Source: Litorimonas sp039975855 (GTDB lineage Bacteria; Pseudomonadota; Alphaproteobacteria; Caulobacterales; Maricaulaceae). Taken from it: a stretch of 64,000 nt of DNA. The DNA lies in contig JBDWGH010000004.1 in the NCBI GenBank assembly GCA_039975855.1, positions 496,001-560,000 of the forward strand, written 5' to 3'. Within the stretch, counting starts at the first letter, position 1. Every line of letters begins with the position of its first letter. Below, piece by piece: positions 8,767 to 16,525 of this stretch. The position numbers and the translations under genes are program-made. The notes beneath the pieces are model-generated. The model was not told where the DNA came from. It saw nothing but the letters and a program-made list of their open reading frames with translations, and did not search any database.

Positions 8767-9698
8767 AGCTCAATACCATTTTGAAACGGGTCAGCGGGAT
8801 CAAAGAGAAGCTTAGTTTCTCCATAAATGTGGGCCTCTCCAATAATGGTCGGAATTATTCTGCCAGGATGTCGTGACTTATGGTATCTGGCTCTGAACCG
8901 ACTACCGATTATGCTCTCTTGCACCCACTCTTCACGACTAGCCAATTGTCCTGCATCTGAAAGGCAAGCGAGTTTTGCACTCGTTCCCGTGCCGCAGGGC
9001 GAGCGGTCATAAGCCCCTCCGGGGCAAAGAACAAAATTCCGGCTATTCGCCAGAGAATTTTGCGGTGTTTCGAAAAATTCGATATGATCTATTTCAGCAC
9101 TATTAGCTCCGGTGACCCCGTTTATTGATAGTGCATCTCTGACGCGGCTCGCAGCAATTGTGAGAGCAGGAATATTCTCTGGGGTTAAAGCCATTGGCGA
9201 ACTTTCTACCAAGAAAAACCAATTCCCTCCCCAGGCCACGCTACCCGTGACTTGCCCTAAACCTTCGACTTCAAGCTTTACATTCTTCTTAAGGCAATAA
9301 CTTTCAACATTTTCGATTTCGACTTCATTGCTACTGAGAAGTCGTGTTTTCACAATTCCGGCAGGTGTTTCAATTAAATGTAATCCGGGAGTAATTTTTC
9401 CTAATTGGGCTAGAGTAACAATGAGACCAATAGTTCCATGTCCGCACATCCCAAGATAGCCAGCCGTATTAAAAAATATCACGCCAGCCGTGCAGTCAGG
9501 ATTGTGAGGTTCACACAATAATGCGCCAACCATTGCATCTGAGCATTTTGGTTCTAGTACGCATTTCTTGCGATACACATCGTGCTTGGCTTCAAATATC
9601 TTAGCACGTTCTGCAATTGGGCCATCTCCCAAGTCAGGGCCGCCCACTATAATAACACGCGTAGGCTGACCACCTGTATGAGAGTCAATGACAAACAT
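8763..9698 (-). CDS. 4-hydroxyproline 2-epimerase (proline racemase family)
   Basis: 311 residues, proline racemase fold. Both catalytic cysteines are present: C85 in MCGHGTIG and C235 in SPCGTGTSA. The Cys/Cys pair marks a racemase/epimerase rather than the Cys-to-Thr dehydratases of the family. In the pathway it converts trans-4-hydroxy-L-proline to cis-4-hydroxy-D-proline without cofactor. It sits between the pyrroline-hydroxycarboxylate deaminase and the D-hydroxyproline dehydrogenase, overlapping the latter by 4 bases. The gene set strongly favours hydroxyproline over proline as substrate. Confidence 0.88.
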   Translation of the reverse strand: MFVIDSHTGGQPTRVIIVGGPDLGDGPIAERAKIFEAKHDVYRKKCVLEPKCSDAMVGALLCEPHNPDCTAGVIFFNTAGYLGMCGHGTIGLIVTLAQLGKITPGLHLIETPAGIVKTRLLSSNEVEIENVESYCLKKNVKLEVEGLGQVTGSVAWGGNWFFLVESSPMALTPENIPALTIAASRVRDALSINGVTGANSAEIDHIEFFETPQNSLANSRNFVLCPGGAYDRSPCGTGTSAKLACLSDAGQLASREEWVQESIIGSRFRARYHKSRHPGRIIPTIIGEAHIYGETKLLFDPADPFQNGIEL

Positions 9699-9707
9699 GA
9701 TGAGGAC

Positions 9708-10655
9708 TTAAGCTCTAGCGCCAGGCCAGTTGTCCCACCAAGCTCTGAACTGCCTCCAACTTTGTTCTAGAAAAGCTTTTTGCGCTGGGCTGAGTTGATC
9801 AGAAGAGTTAAGTTGGTATTTATATTCCTCATGACCTTCGAGAACCATCAAATGTTTATAGTAAAGCACAAGATCTGGACCTTCATCAAAGGTCGAAAGT
9901 ACGCTTAAGGCCTTATCTAGTTCGAGGGCAAGGCGTCGGCTCTCTGAATCTCCAGCAGCCGCTTCGACACATAATTCTGTGAGGCGCAAGACTTCGCGCG
10001 GTAGTGCATTGCCTACGCCAGTAATTGCCCCGCAAGCTCCGCAATTGACGAAGCCATGAAACACCTGAGTGTCAACGCCAACCATAAGAGCTAAGCTAAC
10101 ATCGCCAGATGTAATGTTCTGCGCTGCATAAGTCAGGGAATTTGCACCGCCAAACTCTTTAAATCCAACGAGGTTTGAATGCTTATCTCTTAGTTTAAAA
10201 AATAAGTCTGCTTTAGTTTCATAACCATAATACGGGCTGTTATATATAACGGCTGGCAAATCAGGGGCTGCATCAAGAATAGCTGAAAAATGAGTTTCCT
10301 GCGCTGCAACACAGCTGCCGCGAGATAATACACGCGGTATTACCATAAGGCCCGCTGCGCCGACTGAAGCGGCATGAGCGGTAATGGCGACGGCCCGCTG
10401 CGTATTTTGCGCGCCAGTTCCAACAACAACAGGAATACCTGCTTTGCAAAGCTGAGCCACGCCTTCGCAGCGCTGCTCATCTGTCAAAAGCGGCCAATCT
10501 CCCATAGACCCACAATAAATAACGGACTTCATACCCAGTTCAATGAGCTCTTGGCCTTTCCGAACAAGAGCCGCGAAATCAGGCGTCCCATTTTCATCAC
10601 AGGGTGTCATCAAGGCTGGCATGCAGCCCGTAAAAAAAGTGTCCTGATTGGCCAT
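9708..10655 (-). CDS. DapA-family 1-pyrroline-4-hydroxy-2-carboxylate deaminase
   Basis: 315 residues, class I aldolase-like (DHDPS/NAL) TIM barrel. The Schiff-base lysine is K166 in LVGFKEFGG and the catalytic tyrosine Y138 in VIYNSPYYGY. DapA paralogs in hydroxyproline clusters deaminate 1-pyrroline-4-hydroxy-2-carboxylate to 2-oxoglutarate semialdehyde, which the aldehyde dehydrogenase three genes downstream then oxidises. First gene of the catabolic operon, divergent from the AraC-type regulator, with the promoter region at about 10656-10780. Confidence 0.85.
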   Translation of the reverse strand: MANQDTFFTGCMPALMTPCDENGTPDFAALVRKGQELIELGMKSVIYCGSMGDWPLLTDEQRCEGVAQLCKAGIPVVVGTGAQNTQRAVAITAHAASVGAAGLMVIPRVLSRGSCVAAQETHFSAILDAAPDLPAVIYNSPYYGYETKADLFFKLRDKHSNLVGFKEFGGANSLTYAAQNITSGDVSLALMVGVDTQVFHGFVNCGACGAITGVGNALPREVLRLTELCVEAAAGDSESRRLALELDKALSVLSTFDEGPDLVLYYKHLMVLEGHEEYKYQLNSSDQLSPAQKAFLEQSWRQFRAWWDNWPGARA

Positions 10656-10780
10656 TGAATATATCTCCGGGTGCGCTGATGCGTGTGCTGATTTCGCAAC
10701 TAGTAAAGTTGAGTTTTTGGCGCTTGTCTCGCCCGTTCACTCAGCCTAAACTTGATTTTTTGCACAATTGGAGTGCTTGG

Positions 10781-11509
10781 ATGCTCAAAAATAATTACGA
10801 AGAGCTTCTGCAAAACTTACCGATTGCCGAAGTTTTTGATTATTTATCCGACACGGTCTTTTTTGTTAAAGACCTTGAAGGTCGATATGTGCTGGTGAAT
10901 GAGACCTTGGTAGAAAGAGTTGGTTGCCAGAATAAATCCGAACTTATCGGAAAAACTCCATCGGCTATTATGGGACACAAGCTAGGCAACAGTTATGAAG
11001 CTCAAGATCAGTTTGTACTGAACTCCGGAAAGCAAGTTAGTAACCAACTTGAAATGCATATTTACTTAAACCGCAACGTCGGTTGGTGTATGACGAACAA
11101 AAGGGCAGTTTTCTCAAAAAGAAATGAAGTCATTGGCGTGATGGGTGTTTCGCAAGACTTACGCCCGCCAAATATGTCCCACAGTGATTTCATTTCTGTC
11201 ACACCTATACTTGAATACGTGAGCCAAAACCTATCTTCAAACCTATCAATAAAACATCTAGCTGGTCTAGGAGACCTCAGCCCCTATCAACTTGATCGCC
11301 GTATCCAAAATATCTTCGGTCTCACAACAGGACGATGGGTACTGAAGAAAAGGTTGGATTTAGCCCGACATCAACTTCTGGAAACGGTGAGACCAATAGC
11401 GGAAATAGCGATTAATAGTGGTTATTCAGATCAAAGCACCTTCGCCCGCCAATTTAAAAAGACGACCGGGTTATCACCCTCTCAATTTAGAGGTTCATAT
11501 TCTGTCTAA
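10781..11509 (+). CDS. PAS-AraC transcriptional regulator of the hydroxyproline cluster
   Basis: I take the start at 10781 (242 residues) because TTGGAG lies 12 bases upstream and the domain begins directly after. The longer frame from 10655 would run over the divergent promoter. Residues about 15-125 form a PAS-like sensor (VFFVKDLEGRYVLVNETLVERVG; ends IGVMGVSQDL). The C-terminal 100 residues are an AraC/XylS double helix-turn-helix (AEIAINSGYSDQSTFARQFKKTTGLSPSQFR). PAS-AraC proteins commonly regulate adjacent amino-acid catabolic operons. The inducer is probably a hydroxyproline pathway metabolite, by context only. Confidence 0.8.
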   Translation: MLKNNYEELLQNLPIAEVFDYLSDTVFFVKDLEGRYVLVNETLVERVGCQNKSELIGKTPSAIMGHKLGNSYEAQDQFVLNSGKQVSNQLEMHIYLNRNVGWCMTNKRAVFSKRNEVIGVMGVSQDLRPPNMSHSDFISVTPILEYVSQNLSSNLSIKHLAGLGDLSPYQLDRRIQNIFGLTTGRWVLKKRLDLARHQLLETVRPIAEIAINSGYSDQSTFARQFKKTTGLSPSQFRGSYSV

Positions 11510-11641
11510 TTGAAAATGCAGAATGCGCATGGTTTCTTTTTGAAAATGTATAATTCATATGTGTAGTTAAGGTTATCTTTGATTTGTCGAATACAAATAG
11601 ACAACCTTTTTACAAACGTCCGCTTTGCCCCCAAGCTTAAG

Positions 11642-11722
11642 TCACCTCCCAATCCCTCTAGTCCGGCCTGTATCCCAATCAATGCCGCTGCCACTAAGCA
11701 ACACGGCCTTTGATGCGTTTGC
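11642..11722 (-). pseudogene. remnant of a relaxase gene 3' end
   Basis: About 81 bp align with the 3' end of the intact relaxase gene (25428-25508), with about six mismatches and one inserted A near 11700. Read on the minus strand, it still encodes LSGSGIDWDTGRTRGIGR and a TGA stop, almost the same as the relaxase C-terminus. The inserted base shifts the frame just before that stretch, and homology stops abruptly beyond 11722. It is therefore debris of a related relaxase that island A once carried. Confidence 0.75.
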
Positions 11723-11740
11723 GCACCGGAAGACTTAGCA

Positions 11741-11971
11741 ATGGATTGCAAGAACCCACCAAAATACAAATTAGCCACCTTAACATTCATCGGCCTCTTG
11801 GCTCCCGTTTATTTTATTCCGAGATCATTGAACGTGCTTTTCCCTAGCAAGGACTTCTTGGTCACCATCGTAGCCGTTGGAATAATCGTTTTTCTAATGA
11901 CTTACATGATCATGCCTATTTTAAAGTGGGTATTTCGGGACTGGATCAATCTCCATCCTCATCCCAAATAG
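11741..11971 (+). CDS. small membrane protein, two predicted TM segments
   Basis: 76 residues with hydrophobic segments at about 12-30 and 42-60, the second running into MPILKWVFRDWI. GGAAG lies about 9 bases before the ATG. I do not recognise the family. It follows immediately after the relaxase remnant and lies close to the island junction, so it may be a surviving cargo gene or a truncated larger protein. Confidence 0.4.
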   Translation: MDCKNPPKYKLATLTFIGLLAPVYFIPRSLNVLFPSKDFLVTIVAVGIIVFLMTYMIMPILKWVFRDWINLHPHPK

Positions 11972-12150
11972 TTTTAGCTGGAGTAGTAACCTATCTAGTT
12001 TCACTCATCACTGAGAGTTCGATTTACAAAAACATGAAAAATGTAGCACAATTTATAGCGCAAAATATGCTCAATAATGAGGTAAACAGGGACAGTGAGT
12101 TAGAATATTTCAGTCAAATGCAGGCTTTTAGAAGTCTTTACAGGAAAAAA

Positions 12151-12164
12151 TGGCGCTCCGGGGA
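12151..12164 (+). repeat. att site copy at the A/B island junction
   Basis: TGGCGCTCCGGGGA differs by one base from the tRNA-Arg 3' end at 30010-30023 and from the copy at 4494-4507. It would serve as the right end of island A and the left end of island B. Immediately downstream, the layout (ATGGGTCAACA, an AAAAACAGT run, then three direct repeats) parallels the left end of island A. Confidence 0.65.
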
Positions 12165-12228
12165 TGGGTCAACACATAAGAATTTATAACACAAAAACAG
12201 TAATTTAGCCTAAAACAATGCAGAATAT

Positions 12229-12261
12229 GTTACACAACCAGTTTCACAATTGGTTGCACAA
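12229..12261 (+). repeat. three 9-bp direct repeats, putative integrase arm-type sites
   Basis: GTTACACAA, GTTTCACAA and GTTGCACAA at 12229, 12241 and 12253, again with an exact 12-bp period. They lie 65 bp after the att copy, close to the spacing at the left end of island A (66 bp). Proposed binding sites for the integrase encoded at 28502-29887 or a relative. Confidence 0.6.
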
Positions 12262-12376
12262 CATAGATCGAGAATACTCTCGTAAAATTTTAGCTGTCGC
12301 TATACTTTAGGCTAAGAATATCGATCGAATTGCTTTCCCTTTACCTAACAATACTGAATTAAGCTTCATGCCAGAT

Positions 12377-12850
12377 CTACTCTCTAGGTGGATTTTCGAA
12401 AAAAGTCTTAATCGCCAACTCTGTCTTTGGACCGATGCCGGGTAACGATTTTAAGAGTCCCAGATTTGCCATCTCAATCACCTTTTTTAAACTAAATGGA
12501 GTCAGGATATCCAATAACAATTGAACCTTTTTGGCGCCTATTCCCGGAATGTGAGATAAGGTCACAATCTGAGGAGACATAGATTGCTCCAGCGCTATCA
12601 ACTGAATGAATTCACCCGTTGAAACAATCTCCTCTATTGCATCCTGAATATGACTGCCTATTTTCGGGAATTGAGATATATCGATCCCATTCTCCACGTC
12701 TCCCGCAATAGAGTTCACTCTATTTTTGATCGCTAATGCGGCATCTTCATAAGCCCGGATTCGAAATTTGTCTGCGCCATCAATTTCCAACAATTCAGCG
12801 AATTGGTATAAGATATCCGAAATTTCGGTATTGGTAATTCTGTCCTTCAT
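12377..12850 (-). CDS. stand-alone PolX N-terminal-like helix-hairpin-helix protein
   Basis: 157 residues matching the N-terminal 8-kDa-like and helix-hairpin-helix region of bacterial/archaeal PolX. An early 'EISDILYQFAELLEIDGADKFRIRAYEDAA' type segment is followed by two HhH elements, HIPGIGAKKVQLLL and SLPGIGPKTELAI. The polymerase palm and PHP exonuclease domains of PolX (normally about 570 residues) are absent. It should bind DNA non-specifically, possibly at gaps or ends; enzymatic activity is not expected. It lies 16 bp downstream of the hemerythrin gene and is probably co-transcribed. Confidence 0.75.
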   Translation of the reverse strand: MKDRITNTEISDILYQFAELLEIDGADKFRIRAYEDAALAIKNRVNSIAGDVENGIDISQFPKIGSHIQDAIEEIVSTGEFIQLIALEQSMSPQIVTLSHIPGIGAKKVQLLLDILTPFSLKKVIEMANLGLLKSLPGIGPKTELAIKTFFENPPRE

Positions 12851-12866
12851 TGTTTCACCTGTAACA

Positions 12867-13373
12867 TTACTTCAGGTTATCCTTAGAGAGTGCTTCAATT
12901 TCACTCCACGATGGCGCGCGTTTGTGCCAATCATAGAGACTGTTTAGCAAACGTTCACAATGAGCTTCATCAAGGTTGCCAACGGCCACAAATAAATTCC
13001 CACAGTCTGCGACATGATGTTCAAGTTTCTGCAATCCTTGAAGGACCTCAGTTAAAAAATCTGTCGCCCCAAAATCACCGCCATCTAGATTTGCGATCCT
13101 TGTCATCAGCGCTAATCCTTCCGCATGTTCTAGATACATCCGGCTAACTTCACTTTCGCTAAGAGTTGCCTCTAAAACTGGGTAAAAATCAAATTCTTCA
13201 AAGGCTATATGGGCCCCTGCAGATTCTATAATTCGGGCAGCTTGGGCCCGCAAATCATCGAGCTGACCCTCAGATAGCGCCATTCTCAAAAGTAATAGGT
13301 TATCTGCAAGATCGATATGATCAGCCTGAAAGGCTTTGAAGAGCAGATTTGATGTATGGTCCAATTCAGTCAT
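12867..13373 (-). CDS. hemerythrin-like HHE-domain protein
   Basis: 168 residues of predominantly helical protein. Candidate di-iron ligands are H19, H55 with E59 (HIAFEEFDFYP), H83 and H119/H120. This is the pattern of hemerythrin HHE domains, which bind O2 or NO or protect Fe-S clusters. The start codon lies 39.5 bp from the centre of a FixK/FNR-type dyad (13406-13419) and has only a weak purine run before it. It leads an operon with the helix-hairpin-helix protein, consistent with a response to low oxygen or nitrosative/oxidative stress. Confidence 0.8.
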   Translation of the reverse strand: MTELDHTSNLLFKAFQADHIDLADNLLLLRMALSEGQLDDLRAQAARIIESAGAHIAFEEFDFYPVLEATLSESEVSRMYLEHAEGLALMTRIANLDGGDFGATDFLTEVLQGLQKLEHHVADCGNLFVAVGNLDEAHCERLLNSLYDWHKRAPSWSEIEALSKDNLK

Positions 13374-13405
13374 GCTCTTAACTTAAGCGTATAGAAGAAA
13401 GAAAT

Positions 13406-13419
13406 GTGACCAAGATCAA
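13406..13419 (-). promoter_or_regulatory. FixK/FNR-type box 1 (hemerythrin promoter)
   Basis: Read on the minus strand, TTGATCTTGGTCAC matches TTGA-N6-TCA(A) with one terminal mismatch. Centre 13412.5, 39.5 bp before the hemerythrin ATG. Activators of this family usually sit near -41.5, which would place the transcription start at or next to the start codon. Confidence 0.55.
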
Positions 13420-13449
13420 ATTTATTGTGATTTAGTTCTCCGAAAAATT

Positions 13450-13463
13450 TTGACCTTCATCAA
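13450..13463 (+). promoter_or_regulatory. FixK/FNR-type box 2 (DUF6544 promoter)
   Basis: TTGACCTTCATCAA is a full TTGA-N6-TCAA dyad. Centre 13456.5. Placing it at -41.5 puts the transcription start near 13498, leaving a 28-base leader that contains GAGAG before the ATG at 13526. Confidence 0.6.
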
Positions 13464-13525
13464 TAAAATACAGCCAATGTCTTTCAAGCTTCTTTCATCG
13501 TAAACCACTTGAGAGTTATCGACAA

Positions 13526-14386
13526 ATGAAAGTCATTGTCAGCTTCATCGTCTTCATTGTATTGCTGTCGATCGGTCTTACAATCCTCAAAAATTATGAT
13601 GATCTATTGGGGCAACTTGCCTGGCGAAAATTAGAGAAAGTAGACACCCCACTTCCCGAACAATCATTTTCTATCGATATGGTTTCGGATCTGCCCCAGC
13701 CTGCTCGTCGTTATTTTGAATATATGATAACCCCGGGCACACCGTTGAAAAGTTCAACAACAATTGAGATGGGAGGCCGTTTAGGTTTGGGTCCAAAAGA
13801 TCGACCCGACTATATGGACATGGGCGCAGTGCAAATCCTAACCTTCCCAGAAGGCTTTGTTTGGAAAATGAAAAGTGGCCGTGGACCAATGGTTTTGACT
13901 GGTTTTGATGGGCTTTACAAAGATAAGTCTTGGAGTCGTTTTTGGCTGATGCAATCCATCCCTGTCGGCCGGGCGGGCGGACGATCCCATCGACAAGCAG
14001 ACCATAGGCGTTCCGCATTTGGACGGCTTGCAATGGAAACCGCAATGTGGGCCCCCGGTGCGTTACTACCAAGTGAAATTGTTAGTTGGACAGCGTCAGA
14101 TTCGGATACTGCAGTCGCGACAATAAAATACGATGGCTTGGTTCAAGTCGTCGAGATCCATGTCGATGATAATGGCCAGCCTCTAAAAATCGAAACGCAG
14201 CGTTGGAGCGATGTAAACCCGAGCAATAGCTATCGCCCGCAGCCATTCGGAGGCTTCCCGTCAGCCTTCAAAGAATTTAACGGATATAGACTACCAACTC
14301 ACGTTGAGGGGGGTCATCTCATTGGGACTAAGGACTACTTTCCGTTCTACATTGCGGATATTGAGAAGGTTACATTTGGGGATTAA
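13526..14386 (+). CDS. DUF6544-like protein with N-terminal membrane anchor
   Basis: 286 residues. The first 20 form a hydrophobic segment (VIVSFIVFIVLLSIGLTIL). The remainder resembles the DUF6544/DUF6920 family: LPQPARRYFEYM, an MxGRLGLGP-like strand, and PTHVEGG near the end. Function is unknown; the body probably lies outside the cytoplasmic membrane. It is controlled from its own FixK-type box and ends 4 bases into the convergent exoD-like gene. Confidence 0.65.
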   Translation: MKVIVSFIVFIVLLSIGLTILKNYDDLLGQLAWRKLEKVDTPLPEQSFSIDMVSDLPQPARRYFEYMITPGTPLKSSTTIEMGGRLGLGPKDRPDYMDMGAVQILTFPEGFVWKMKSGRGPMVLTGFDGLYKDKSWSRFWLMQSIPVGRAGGRSHRQADHRRSAFGRLAMETAMWAPGALLPSEIVSWTASDSDTAVATIKYDGLVQVVEIHVDDNGQPLKIETQRWSDVNPSNSYRPQPFGGFPSAFKEFNGYRLPTHVEGGHLIGTKDYFPFYIADIEKVTFGD

Positions 14387-15009
14387 AGCAGACGTTCCAA
14401 TACGCTAATTGCCCCAGCACTCATGAAGAACATAGCCACAAGTGTGATAGTCGTAAAAATAAGCCCAAAAACAAATATCAAACCATCTCTATCTGTAAGT
14501 CCAAGTGCTATTATTGTGCAGGATATCGCCGGGAAAATATTTCCGATAATCGGAATCGGTAAAATCATAAGAATACCTAACACGGTGAATATCCCACCAG
14601 ACAATCGAAACGAAAGCGGACCTGTCAGACGCGGAAGTCGGTATTTCGCTAATCTAAACATCCAACCAACATATCGGTCGGTGATGGTATAAGCTTTTAA
14701 TAATAATTTTCGGTCAATGCTTTTCTCGTTCATCCATTTCGGAAGCCTTAGATGCGGACGTCCCAAAGAAATTTGTATACCTAAAATGACGATTACAACG
14801 CCAACAGATAAAGGTATTCCTGGGGGCATGGGTAGGATCATGGGAATAGAAAAGAAGAGAATAGAGACCCCAAACGACCTCGGACCGAGTGCCGCTAAAA
14901 GATCGCGAAACACAATTCTTTCTTCTAGCAGGTCTTCGGCTGACTCTTTTAGGAAACCTATTATATCTGGCGTAGACACGTCTGGGTTAAGTGTTCGTTT
15001 TCGGTTCAT
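14383..15009 (-). CDS. ExoD family membrane protein
   Basis: 208 residues with several hydrophobic helices (about 50-90, 125-165, 170-205), matching the ExoD (exopolysaccharide synthesis) family named from rhizobia. The central FGVSILFFSIPMILPMPPGIP segment is characteristic. The molecular role is unsettled; exoD mutants in rhizobia are alkali-sensitive and altered in polysaccharide. The ATG lies 40.5 bp from the centre of a FixK-type box shared with the divergent EEP gene. No Shine-Dalgarno precedes it, so a leaderless mRNA is plausible. Confidence 0.75.
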   Translation of the reverse strand: MNRKRTLNPDVSTPDIIGFLKESAEDLLEERIVFRDLLAALGPRSFGVSILFFSIPMILPMPPGIPLSVGVVIVILGIQISLGRPHLRLPKWMNEKSIDRKLLLKAYTITDRYVGWMFRLAKYRLPRLTGPLSFRLSGGIFTVLGILMILPIPIIGNIFPAISCTIIALGLTDRDGLIFVFGLIFTTITLVAMFFMSAGAISVLERLL

Positions 15010-15042
15010 AGGGAGCTGTTAGGACGATAGTCCGTCCGGAAG

Positions 15043-15056
15043 TTGACTGCTGTCAA
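15043..15056. promoter_or_regulatory. FixK/FNR-type box 3 (exoD / EEP divergent promoter)
   Basis: TTGACTGCTGTCAA. Outer arms TTGAC/GTCAA are perfectly symmetric. Centre 15049.5, exactly between the two start codons: 40.5 bp to exoD and 39.5 bp to the EEP gene. Neither gene has a recognisable Shine-Dalgarno sequence. Confidence 0.7.
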
Positions 15057-15088
15057 TTTTCGACGGCAAAGCTGAGCAAAGACACGTC

Positions 15089-15817
15089 ATGCTAAACTTT
15101 ATGAGTTATAATATTCAAGCTGGAATTGGGACCTTGAGGCCTCGCGACTATTTTCTGCGAGCTCACCGACAAGTCTTATCAGTGCGTCCAAAAATTGAAA
15201 ATCTGTCGAATATAGCGGATTACATTCGACCCTTTGATGTTGTCTGCTTGCAGGAAGTGGATATGGGAGGGTTGAGAAGTGGGTTCATAAACCAGGCAGA
15301 ATTCCTCAAGTCTCGAGCGGATTTCCCTTTTCTTGCAACTCAAATAAACCGACGCTTAGGGCGTCTTTCTTTGCATGGAAATATTATCCTGTCCCGAAGA
15401 CCTATTAATCACACTAAAAGTTACCCACTACCCGGATCAGTAACGGGTAGAGGTTTGCTCGTCACAAGTTTAGGGCACAAAAATCCTGTAATATTTGCCA
15501 ATACACATTTTAGTTTGGGTGAAGCTGATCAGAAACGTCAATTCGAGTTCATCAAAACGGTTCTAAACCCATTCAAAAGAGTTGTTTTATCGGGTGATTT
15601 CAATTGCACTCCAGGTAGCTCTGTTCTTCGGGGTTTTGATAAGAACTGTGATTTGGATATGGTGACTGAAGATTATCACCACGCTTTTCCATCTTGGAAC
15701 CCAAAAAAAGCAATCGATCACATATTTGTTTCAAAGACATTGATGCCTGAAAAATGCGTCGTACACTCAGTACAATATTCAGACCACCTTCCTTTAACAA
15801 CGAGGTTAAAGATCTAG
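15089..15817 (+). CDS. endonuclease/exonuclease/phosphatase family protein
   Basis: 242 residues with the EEP superfamily signature: SYNIQAG (N8), CLQEVD with metal-binding E56, NTHFSLG, SGDFNCTP, and a terminal AIDHIFVS...SDHLPL. The fold hydrolyses phosphodiesters in DNA, lipids or other compounds; substrate is not evident. There is no signal peptide. Expression is probably from the shared FixK-type box, with ATG only 39.5 bp from its centre. In this cluster, DNA repair or phospholipid turnover are both plausible. It overlaps the convergent downstream gene by 4 bases. Confidence 0.8.
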   Translation: MLNFMSYNIQAGIGTLRPRDYFLRAHRQVLSVRPKIENLSNIADYIRPFDVVCLQEVDMGGLRSGFINQAEFLKSRADFPFLATQINRRLGRLSLHGNIILSRRPINHTKSYPLPGSVTGRGLLVTSLGHKNPVIFANTHFSLGEADQKRQFEFIKTVLNPFKRVVLSGDFNCTPGSSVLRGFDKNCDLDMVTEDYHHAFPSWNPKKAIDHIFVSKTLMPEKCVVHSVQYSDHLPLTTRLKI

Positions 15818-16515
15818 CTAGACGCTTTTCTACAGAGTTCCTCCCACCCTTTTGAAACAGTATCAAAGCCATAAGTCTCAAATTCTAGTACCCGTTCATT
15901 TTCTTCGGTATCGGTATATGTAATTGATACATCCTCTCCTCTTTGAAAGGCGTCGTAGACAACAGACGGCTCCTCAAAAGTGAAGATATTATCTTCCAAA
16001 TCAAATGCAACTGACGCAGATTTTTCTCCCAAAAAGAAAGTGGAGTCGACATCTGGGTTTACATTATTTCCAACGAACACATTAATTTCAGAAATGCCTG
16101 CCATACATGTCATGACAATACCTTTGTTTAGAGGAGCAAAGTCCCCGAAAAGATCAAGTTCCGCAAATAATATAAATTGAACTTCACGCTCGGAAGGGTT
16201 GTTAGATGGCCAAAATTCTACCGTATTCCAGTCGCCATGCTCCAAGCTCCTTGGAGCCTCGCACTGCTTCGCTAGAACCTCACAATTACACAGGTATTGT
16301 GAAACGAGGTCCTTTTTCTCACGGCATTTTGCAAATTCCAGTCGAATTGACTTTGAGTATTTAGACTCCATAGGTTTTTCAGCAGAGGAAATTTGAGCCT
16401 GAGCGGATGCCGTTATCCAAATGGCTAGTATTAGGAGAAGCAAACCTACTAACGCACCCACTTTGCTGCGATTGTTTGCAAGTTTCACTATTTTTGGCGA
16501 AGTAATAAATTTCAT
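15814..16515 (-). CDS. secreted hypothetical protein downstream of the Crp/FNR gene
   Basis: 233 residues with a basic N-terminus, a hydrophobic stretch at about 22-38 and an ASAQAQ cleavage-like sequence, so it is probably exported. The segment IVMTCMAGISEINVFVGNNV and paired cysteines (CREKKDL...CNC) resemble invasion-associated-locus-B-like periplasmic proteins, but the similarity is weak. It begins 10 bp after the stop of the FixK-like regulator and is probably in the same transcript. Function unknown. Confidence 0.6.
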   Translation of the reverse strand: MKFITSPKIVKLANNRSKVGALVGLLLLILAIWITASAQAQISSAEKPMESKYSKSIRLEFAKCREKKDLVSQYLCNCEVLAKQCEAPRSLEHGDWNTVEFWPSNNPSEREVQFILFAELDLFGDFAPLNKGIVMTCMAGISEINVFVGNNVNPDVDSTFFLGEKSASVAFDLEDNIFTFEEPSVVYDAFQRGEDVSITYTDTEENERVLEFETYGFDTVSKGWEELCRKASS

Positions 16516-16525
16516 TTCAAACTCC

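Larger units (their letters stand above)
11510..12376. other. degenerate junction between islands A and B
   Basis: These 867 bp hold only a small membrane-protein frame (11741-11971), a relaxase 3'-end fragment (11642-11722), an att copy (12151-12164) and three direct repeats (12229-12261). A frame at 11926-12189 overlaps both the small gene and the att site and is unlikely to be real. The mixture of gene debris and element ends suggests that mobilisation genes of island A were deleted before or during arrival of island B. Confidence 0.55.

Noticed and set aside
11926..12189. 87-codon frame across the island junction
   Set aside because: Overlaps the preceding small gene and the att copy; no ribosome binding site or family match.
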